Shown here one piece after another: positions 6,624 through 10,662 of a stretch of DNA of 10,662 nucleotides. The stretch is from DATBMY01 sp036554605 (lineage in GTDB: Bacteria; Acidobacteriota; Blastocatellia; UBA7656): positions 1 through 10,662 of the forward strand of contig DATBMY010000476.1 of NCBI GenBank assembly GCA_036554605.1, written 5' to 3'. The notes under the pieces are model-generated. The model saw only the letters and a list, made by a program, of their open reading frames with translations. It made no database searches and was not told the DNA's origin. Numbering within the stretch: position 1 is the first letter of the stretch; every line of letters begins with the position of its first letter. The position numbers were made by a program, and so were the translations under genes.

Positions 6624-7091
6624 TTGGGCGAAATTATCATCCGCGAATATGGCCGTCGAGACTTCGAAAGACTCTACGAGATAGACAACGCCGCCTTTAG
6701 CGCCGACATAGCATATTCACGCCTTGAGCTGGAGCTTTACACTCGCTCGTCGAAGTGCCGCACGCTGATTGCCGAAGACGACGGCGAAATAATCGGGTTT
6801 GTAACTGGATGTTCAGAACCGCGCAAGCTCGGCCACATCATAACCATCGACGTGATTCCGCATCGCCAGCGTCAAAGCGTCGGCAGTCGAATGCTTGCCG
6901 CAATAGAGGAATGGCTCTGGCGGCGAGGCGCGCGGGCGATCTATTTGGAGACGCCGGTCGACGATCACGGGGCGCGCGGTTTTTACGAAAAGCATGGATA
7001 CTTCATACTGGAGCGAATCGAGCAATACTACACCGAATCGCTCGACGCGTTCGTTATGATGAAGACTTCACGGCGTTCCGAGATTGTCTGA
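6624..7091 (+). CDS. GNAT family N-acetyltransferase (RimI-like)
   Basis: The product is 155 residues, the size of a single GNAT domain. It begins with the beta-1 strand 'IIIREYGRRDFERLYEID', similar to RimI-type enzymes. Motif A is 'IDVIPHRQRQSVGSRML', where the acetyl-CoA pyrophosphate loop reads Q82-x-x-S85-V-G87, so the first glycine of the usual R/QxxGxG/A is Ser. Motif B is 'ARGFYEKHGYFILERIEQYY' (117-136), with Tyr121 a candidate general acid by analogy with RimI. It should transfer acetyl from acetyl-CoA to an amine; protein N-terminus or small molecule cannot be distinguished. The start is TTG at 6624, preceded by GGTGG at 6613-6617; no ATG or GTG fits in frame nearby. It is the last gene of the gene train, 13 nt after the SDR gene. 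Confidence 0.88.
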   Translation: MGEIIIREYGRRDFERLYEIDNAAFSADIAYSRLELELYTRSSKCRTLIAEDDGEIIGFVTGCSEPRKLGHIITIDVIPHRQRQSVGSRMLAAIEEWLWRRGARAIYLETPVDDHGARGFYEKHGYFILERIEQYYTESLDAFVMMKTSRRSEIV

Positions 7092-7115
7092 CCATCATCT
7101 TTGCCACTCCGTTGC

Positions 7116-7145
7116 TTGAGACATAAAACCCGCGCGTGCTATTTT
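7116..7145 (+). promoter_or_regulatory. Candidate sigma-70-type promoter for the galU-like gene
   Basis: TTGAGA (7116-7121) and TATTTT (7140-7145) are separated by 18 bp in the 95-bp gap downstream of the acetyltransferase gene. This places a start point about 35 nt before the ATG at 7187. No other promoter-like pair stands out in the gap, and no convincing terminator follows the acetyltransferase gene, so read-through from upstream remains possible. Assignment rests on spacing and hexamer resemblance only. Confidence 0.35.
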
Positions 7146-7186
7146 GAATTCAGCAAGCTTGAAGATCATTTTGGGAGATTTTTTTG

Positions 7187-8047
7187 ATGAAGGTGGAGAC
7201 AGGTATAATCGCGGCCGCCGGGTCCGGCACAAGGATGCTTCCGGTATCGCTAGGATATCCGAAAGAATTATTGCCGATAATCAATAAGCCCGCGATACAG
7301 CTAATAATCGAAGAGTACATCGAGTCAGGGGTTCGCCGAATTATCATAGTGACCGGTGCAAACGCCGAGCCGATCCAACGCCAGTATAATCTCAGCGAGC
7401 TGCCAGAAACGGGCAGGCACTCTTTGTTGGAAGAGTTCATCGATAAGATCGGAGAGGTGGAGATCATCTTCGAGCCGCAGCAAGGGCCGTACGGCAACGG
7501 CACTCCGCTGATGGTGGCCCGCCCATATATCCCCGAAGGCGAAGGCTTCATATACGCGTTCGGCGACGACATCATAAAGTCGAGCAAGCCCTTCACGCGG
7601 CAGCTGATCGAAACCCACAGGGCGACGGGCGCGCTTGTTGCCGGCACTCAGGAAGTAGCATGGGAAGACGTGGTACGTTATGGCATCGCACAGGTTAAAG
7701 AAGGCGCGAGCGACCGGCAGATCGAAGACATTATTGAAAAACCCAGGCGCGAAGAAGCGAAATCGAACCTTGCCGTCTTCGGGCGTTTCCTGCTTTCGAC
7801 TGACATAATACGAATACTGAGCGAGACGCCACTCGGCAAGGCCAACGAGCTATGGCTTACGGACGCCCTGCGCAGTTATACCGGGAGCGGCGGGCGCATT
7901 GTGGCGAAGCCGATAGAAGAAGGCGAATGGCTGACAATAGGCGACCCCATCAACTATTTAAAGACCGTGATCGAGTATTCGCTTTCGGACCCTGAATTGC
8001 GCTCGGCGCTCGGCCCGAGAATAAGAAAGCTTCTAGGAGAGTTTTAA
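7187..8047 (+). CDS. galU: GalU-like sugar-1-phosphate nucleotidyltransferase (probable UTP-glucose-1-phosphate uridylyltransferase)
   Basis: The product is 286 residues, the length of bacterial GalU, which makes UDP-glucose from UTP and glucose 1-phosphate for envelope polysaccharides. Signatures are 'AAGSGTRMLPVS' (10-21), 'PKELLPIINKPAIQLIIEE' with K26, 'YAFGDDII' with D127/D128, 'VRYGIA', 'IEKP' (183-186), 'GKANELWLTDAL' and 'EGEWLTIGDPINYLK' with D253. The nucleotide-base region reads 'QQGPYGNGTPL' rather than the usual GalU-type GLGHAV, so the nucleotide may not be UTP; RmlA-like or other NTP transferase specificity is possible. The ATG at 7187 is preferred to an in-frame TTG at 7184. 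GGGAG at 7173-7177 lies 9 nt before the ATG, and a run of seven T (7179-7185) lies between them. It converges on the peroxidase gene with 4 nt between the stops. Confidence 0.88.
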   Translation: MKVETGIIAAAGSGTRMLPVSLGYPKELLPIINKPAIQLIIEEYIESGVRRIIIVTGANAEPIQRQYNLSELPETGRHSLLEEFIDKIGEVEIIFEPQQGPYGNGTPLMVARPYIPEGEGFIYAFGDDIIKSSKPFTRQLIETHRATGALVAGTQEVAWEDVVRYGIAQVKEGASDRQIEDIIEKPRREEAKSNLAVFGRFLLSTDIIRILSETPLGKANELWLTDALRSYTGSGGRIVAKPIEEGEWLTIGDPINYLKTVIEYSLSDPELRSALGPRIRKLLGEF

Positions 8048-8051
8048 CAGG

Positions 8052-9182
8052 TTATAGACGAGGGGACGAGGCGGCTTTCCTTGCCTCGTCTCCCGTCAAA
8101 GATTTCAGGAACTCTACAATATCGCGCTCTTCCTGCTCCGTGAGATTTAAGGATTCCAGCTGCCAATCGCGGGCAGGGTTGTCCCCTCCGCCTTTCACAT
8201 AAAACCTCACGACATCCGAAAGAGTGCGGGCGCTGCCGTCATGAAAGTATGGCGCGGTCAACTCTACGTTGCGCAGCGAGGGCACGCGGAACGCGCCGAT
8301 CTCTATGTTGTTGCCCGTCACCAGAAACCGGCCCAGTTCGTCGCCTCCGGTCTGCTTGCCGAGCGCGTCGAGCGATTGCTTCGAATCAGACCGCGAAAGC
8401 TTCATCGCCATTTCGACAAGCGCGATGAATTTCGGGTTAGCGGCCGCAACGCCGGTGTTACGATAATTCTGATCGCTAAAGAACGGGAAAGATGCGCTCG
8501 ACGTGTGACAGACCGCGCACCGGCCGCGGCCGCGAAACAGCATGAAACCGTTTCGCGCCGAATCGCTGAGCGACTGCAAATCGCCCGACTGGAAACGGTC
8601 GAAAGCTGAGTTGCCAGATATAAGCGTTCGCTCGAAGGCGGCGATTGCTTTCCCGACGCGCTCGATGGTGACCGGACCATTGAAAACTTCCTGAAAACCT
8701 CGCGTATATTCAGGTATCGCCGCGAGCCGAGCGACAACCTGCTCGTGCGTCTGGTCGCCCATCTCATCCGGATTTACGAGCGGCTGTACGGCCTGATCTT
8801 CCAACGATTCGGCGCGGCCGTCCCAGAACTGGCCCGAGTTGAACATGGCATTTAGCAAAGAAGGCGAATTGCGCGTGCCCCGCCTCCCCGCCACGCCTTC
8901 CGACACGGGCTTGCCATCGGCAAACGCGAGGGCCGGGTCGTGGCAGGTCGCACAGCTTACCGTGGCGTCCGAAGAGAGACGCTTATCGAAAAAGAGCTTC
9001 CGCCCAAGCTCTACTTTCGCGGCCGTCATCGGGTTTGTCTTGGGAATGTAGTAGGCCCATACATCGCGCGATATGCCGGTGGGGAGGCTTATCTGAAAAT
9101 CGGAGTTCGAGCCGGGCGACTCTCCGGCCTTGACAAGGACCGGGACAGCGAAAGCAAGCAGGATGATTAATCTTAGTTTCAT
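8052..9182 (-). CDS. Di-heme cytochrome c peroxidase (CcpA/MauG family), periplasmic
   Basis: The product is 376 residues, close to the usual 320-400. An N-terminal hydrophobic stretch (about residues 4-17, followed by Lys-Ala-Gly) is a probable Sec signal peptide. Two c-type heme sites are present: 'CATCH' (C77, C80, H81) and 'CAVCH' (C222, C225, H226). 'KVELGRKLFFDKRLS' (56-70) precedes heme 1 as in the family, and 'APYFHDGSARTL' (310-321) carries His314 in the second domain. Members reduce hydrogen peroxide using electrons from small cytochromes, or, like MauG, oxidise protein side chains; no MauG partner genes are visible. The start is the ATG at 9182. The frame stays open to an ATG at 9239, but that would prepend Pro/Arg-rich sequence encoded by the heptad repeats ahead of the signal peptide. 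The ribosome site is weak. Confidence 0.93.
   Translation of the reverse strand: MKLRLIILLAFAVPVLVKAGESPGSNSDFQISLPTGISRDVWAYYIPKTNPMTAAKVELGRKLFFDKRLSSDATVSCATCHDPALAFADGKPVSEGVAGRRGTRNSPSLLNAMFNSGQFWDGRAESLEDQAVQPLVNPDEMGDQTHEQVVARLAAIPEYTRGFQEVFNGPVTIERVGKAIAAFERTLISGNSAFDRFQSGDLQSLSDSARNGFMLFRGRGRCAVCHTSSASFPFFSDQNYRNTGVAAANPKFIALVEMAMKLSRSDSKQSLDALGKQTGGDELGRFLVTGNNIEIGAFRVPSLRNVELTAPYFHDGSARTLSDVVRFYVKGGGDNPARDWQLESLNLTEQEERDIVEFLKSLTGDEARKAASSPRL
8062..8093. terminator. Hairpin between convergent galU-like and peroxidase genes
   Basis: GACGAGGC-type arms pair over 11 positions: 8062-8072 with 8083-8093, including one G-U wobble, around a 10-nt loop (8073-8082). It begins 15 nt after the galU-like stop and lies inside the last codons of the peroxidase gene. 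There is no strong uridine run on either strand, so it may act as a stabilising 3' hairpin or weak bidirectional terminator. Confidence 0.5.
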
Positions 9183-9190
9183 AATCAGGA

Positions 9191-9308
9191 GTCGGGGGTC
9201 AGGTGTCGGGGGTCGGGGTTGTTGTCGGTGAGATGGCATCTCGATTCTGAAAACTCAAATTTGAAATCCCGGATGCCCTGACCCCTGACCTCTGACACCT
9301 GAACCCTG
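9191..9308. repeat. Two mirrored heptad-repeat arrays upstream of the peroxidase gene
   Basis: The left array has four head-to-tail 7-mers, GTCGGGG, GTCAGGT, GTCGGGG, GTCGGGG (9191-9218). The right array has the complementary register, CCCTGAC, CCCTGAC, CTCTGAC, ACCTGAA and a partial CCCTG (9276-9308). The arrays are therefore inverted with respect to each other, about 57 bp apart. They occupy most of the 130-bp gap between the peroxidase start and the stop of the secreted protein gene. This is the pattern of short tandem repeat families known from cyanobacteria and others (STRR-type heptamers), here in an inverted pair. The purpose is unknown. The arms could fold into a long imperfect hairpin in the transcript of the upstream gene, acting as a 3' stabiliser or terminator. 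Confidence 0.75.
9230..9242. promoter_or_regulatory. 13-bp palindrome GAGATG-N-CATCTC between the heptad arrays
   Basis: GAGATG (9230-9235) and CATCTC (9237-9242) form a perfect 6+1+6 palindrome about 50 bp upstream of the peroxidase ATG. The single-base centre makes it unsuitable as an RNA hairpin loop but typical of a dimeric-protein operator. It lies where a promoter for the peroxidase gene would be expected, although no convincing -35/-10 pair is seen. Function is inferred only from symmetry and position. Confidence 0.3.
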
Positions 9309-9312
9309 CTCT

Positions 9313-9966
9313 CTACTGTTCGGCGATGCCTTTGACTATGAATGCGACCGGCATTTCACCGCTCGCCGCCTTTAGTTTTGCGTAAAAGACGACATGGCCG
9401 TGATCATTTGAAGCGACGGTAGGTGTTGCGCCCCGGTCTTCTGGCATCGCGAGGCTGAGCGAAGCCGGATGGTTCGATCCCGTACTCTTCGCGCTCATCT
9501 TTACCAGCTCTTCGAACTTGTACTCTGTCTCGCCATTTTGATCTTCGCCTGCCGGGATCAATAAAAGAAAGTCGCGGATCTGAGAGATGCCGAGATGGTT
9601 TCCGTCCACGGGGTGCTGGCTGTAGCGCATCGTGTAGGTTCCGGCCTTCACCATCTGACCGCGAAAATCCTGCGTCTGTTTAGGAAACGTCACAACGCCC
9701 ACAATGACGGAATGGCTCAAGCCTGTATAAACAGCGCCCGTCGTGTCAGTCTTTCCAGCGGGGAGATTAGCTCTCAGATATATCTCTGCCGCGACGGTAC
9801 CATCGCCGAGCGTGACGCGATAACCTTTCTGCTCGAGCAATTTCTTAACCGACTCGGACACGCTCGCGTCGGCAAGCGGGCCAATCGCCTCGACCTTCCC
9901 GTCGGCAAAAACGGACATGGGCAAAGCGAGCGCCAAAATCCATACTAGCCAACCCCTCCTTGTCAT
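9313..9966 (-). CDS. Secreted protein of unknown function
   Basis: I do not recognise a specific family. The 217-residue product has a clear signal peptide: Arg-rich start 'MTRRG', hydrophobic core 'WLVWILALALP' and probable cleavage after 'SVFA', so it is likely periplasmic or exported. The mature part has a 'GPLADASVSESVKKLLEQKGYRVTL' region (given here in outline as residues about 29-53) and a beta-rich middle. The later motif 'VKAGTYTMRYSQHPVDGNH', followed by 'FLLLIPAGED', resembles the 'AGTYxLxxxP' pattern of DUF2911-like secreted proteins, a weak similarity. There is no cysteine and no lipobox. Two starts are possible: ATG 9966, chosen because a purine-rich AAAGGGCGGAGG precedes it, and ATG 9981 (five residues longer). 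It lies on the same strand as the peroxidase and DUF1326 genes. Confidence 0.85.
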   Translation of the reverse strand: MTRRGWLVWILALALPMSVFADGKVEAIGPLADASVSESVKKLLEQKGYRVTLGDGTVAAEIYLRANLPAGKTDTTGAVYTGLSHSVIVGVVTFPKQTQDFRGQMVKAGTYTMRYSQHPVDGNHLGISQIRDFLLLIPAGEDQNGETEYKFEELVKMSAKSTGSNHPASLSLAMPEDRGATPTVASNDHGHVVFYAKLKAASGEMPVAFIVKGIAEQ

Positions 9967-9986
9967 CCTCCGCCCTTTCATTCGAT

Positions 9987-10016
9987 TAAATACGGCTGAT
10001 ACTTAAAAAGGCACAA
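9987..10016 (-). promoter_or_regulatory. Weak candidate promoter for the secreted protein gene
   Basis: On the minus strand TTGTGC (plus 10011-10016) and TATTTA (plus 9987-9992) are 18 bp apart. A start point about 7 nt beyond the -10 would fall close to the ATG at 9981, which favours the ATG at 9966 as the true start. The -35 element overlaps one arm of the neighbouring inverted repeat. The match is modest and could be chance. Confidence 0.22.
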
Positions 10017-10065
10017 CGCTCAAGGTCAGGCTCTATGGAACCTGTCGCATGAATGTTGTGCCTTT
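10005..10065 (-). terminator. Rho-independent-like terminator after the DUF1326 gene
   Basis: A perfect 11-bp inverted repeat, AAAGGCACAAC (10007-10017) and GTTGTGCCTTT (10055-10065), encloses a 37-nt segment that can itself pair (CAGG 10027-10030 with CCTG 10041-10044). On the minus strand the distal arm runs into five T (plus 10005-10009), the polarity expected for termination downstream of the DUF1326 gene, whose stop is 11 nt before the hairpin. The loop is longer than in classical terminators, so an RNA-structural or repeat-element role is also possible. Confidence 0.6.
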
Positions 10066-10075
10066 CAAAAAATGT

Positions 10076-10662
10076 TTATCGTGTAAAGCTGCCGACAAAC
10101 GCGCTGCGACGGCCATGCGAAACCCACGAGACGCCAAGTCCTTCGCCCTTAAAGCTGTCGAGTTCGGCGACGGCAGGCATGGCATGATTCATCTCCGCGA
10201 GCGGTTTATAGAATACTTCTTCATTACCACACAGGTGATCGTGATTGCCGATGGCCCGCGTCTCGATGCCAGCAACCTCGCCCGCGCGCAGCATCGTCTT
10301 GGCATAGTGCCCATCCGTGTGGCTGATCTCGATCTCGATTGGCGCGGGCTGCACGCGAACGACCGTGTCGAGAAGACCGTTCGACATCTCTTTCGCCATC
10401 GAGACAAGCGCCGTGCGCTGTTGCAGGCTGGCGCGGTCGTCGACGATTATCACGGCTTTCGCCGGGTATGGAGTATTGGCCGTATCTCCGAGAGTCGCCG
10501 ATGCTTTCACAACGCCGACCACGCTCATCCCGTCGAGCGAGACCCCGTTCCAACTGCCCTTGCTGACCCGCCACGCAAGTATGGCTTGATCGCCCGTCAG
10601 ATTCATTTCGCCGTTCGCGACGCACGGCCCGGTCCACACGTCGGCGCTGCGCGTTTCGATAT
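10076..10662 (-). CDS. DUF1326 domain-containing protein (N-terminus beyond window edge)
   Basis: At least 195 residues are visible. The frame runs open to the right edge, reading 'IETRSADVWTGPCVANGEM' there, so the GTG at 10639 is an internal Val codon, not a start. Features match DUF1326 as I know it: 'SADVWTGPCVANGE', 'AILAWRVSKGSWNGVSLDG', 'PYPAKAVIIVDDRAS', 'VVRVQPAPIEIEI', and the ending 'GRRSAFVGSFTR'. Two cysteines, in 'GPCVANGE' and 'HLCGNEE', are visible. The biochemical function of this domain is unknown; members are common in soil bacteria. No signal peptide can be judged because the N-terminus is missing. A terminator-like hairpin follows the stop, separating it from the secreted-protein gene. 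Confidence 0.9.
   Translation of the reverse strand, partial: IETRSADVWTGPCVANGEMNLTGDQAILAWRVSKGSWNGVSLDGMSVVGVVKASATLGDTANTPYPAKAVIIVDDRASLQQRTALVSMAKEMSNGLLDTVVRVQPAPIEIEISHTDGHYAKTMLRAGEVAGIETRAIGNHDHLCGNEEVFYKPLAEMNHAMPAVAELDSFKGEGLGVSWVSHGRRSAFVGSFTR

Noticed and set aside
7146..7170. Hairpin TTCA...TGAA as a terminator for the acetyltransferase gene
   Set aside because: The stem is only about 4 bp and the T-run comes after the ribosome site of the next gene.
9183..9239. N-terminal extension of the peroxidase to an ATG at 9239
   Set aside because: The added residues are encoded by the heptad repeats and would put a Pro/Arg-rich stretch before the signal peptide.

Overview
The window reads as ordinary bacterial chromosome: dense, moderately GC-rich, with short intergenic gaps and Shine-Dalgarno sites at several starts. 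No rRNA, tRNA, CRISPR array, transposase, phage gene or conserved plasmid gene was seen. The gene mix (a TPR protein ending typical of the large regulators and kinases of Acidobacteriota, a MauG-type di-heme peroxidase, a DUF1326 protein, and dispersed CACAAAG and heptad repeats) suggests an Acidobacteriota-like genome, perhaps Blastocatellia. This is an impression from protein style and cannot be proven from the window alone.

Layout. (a) 1-1011: the 3' end of a TPR-type gene converges on truA (tRNA pseudouridine synthase) on the minus strand. (b) 1012-1192: a divergent control region between truA and an Lrp/AsnC-type regulator. (c) 1193-7091: a plus-strand gene train of Lrp/AsnC regulator, PLP-dependent aminotransferase, PhzF-family isomerase, pdxS, pdxT, cupin, atypical SDR and GNAT acetyltransferase. 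The first five genes are tightly packed, with one 4-nt overlap. A palindromic CACAAAG repeat sits in the 89-bp gap between pdxT and the cupin gene, so the last three genes may form a separate or attenuated segment. (d) 7187-8047: a GalU-like sugar-1-phosphate nucleotidyltransferase with its own candidate promoter. It converges on the next block at a hairpin. (e) 8052-10662, minus strand: a periplasmic di-heme cytochrome c peroxidase, a secreted protein of unknown function and the start-truncated DUF1326 gene. These are separated by a heptad-repeat region and by a long-armed terminator-like inverted repeat.

How the genes fit together. The central block joins a PLP-requiring aminotransferase to the complete glutamine-dependent PLP synthase (PdxS lyase plus PdxT glutaminase). 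An amino-acid-responsive regulator type stands at its head and a PhzF isomerase is translationally coupled to the aminotransferase. The simplest reading is an amino-acid-responsive transamination module that supplies its own cofactor. The cupin, the SDR (whose catalytic Tyr and Lys positions read Ser and Arg) and the acetyltransferase may extend it into a small-molecule pathway, but no substrate can be read from the sequence. The most noteworthy items are this gene combination, the active-site-altered SDR, the mirrored heptad repeat arrays upstream of the peroxidase gene and the tripartite CACAAAG palindrome.
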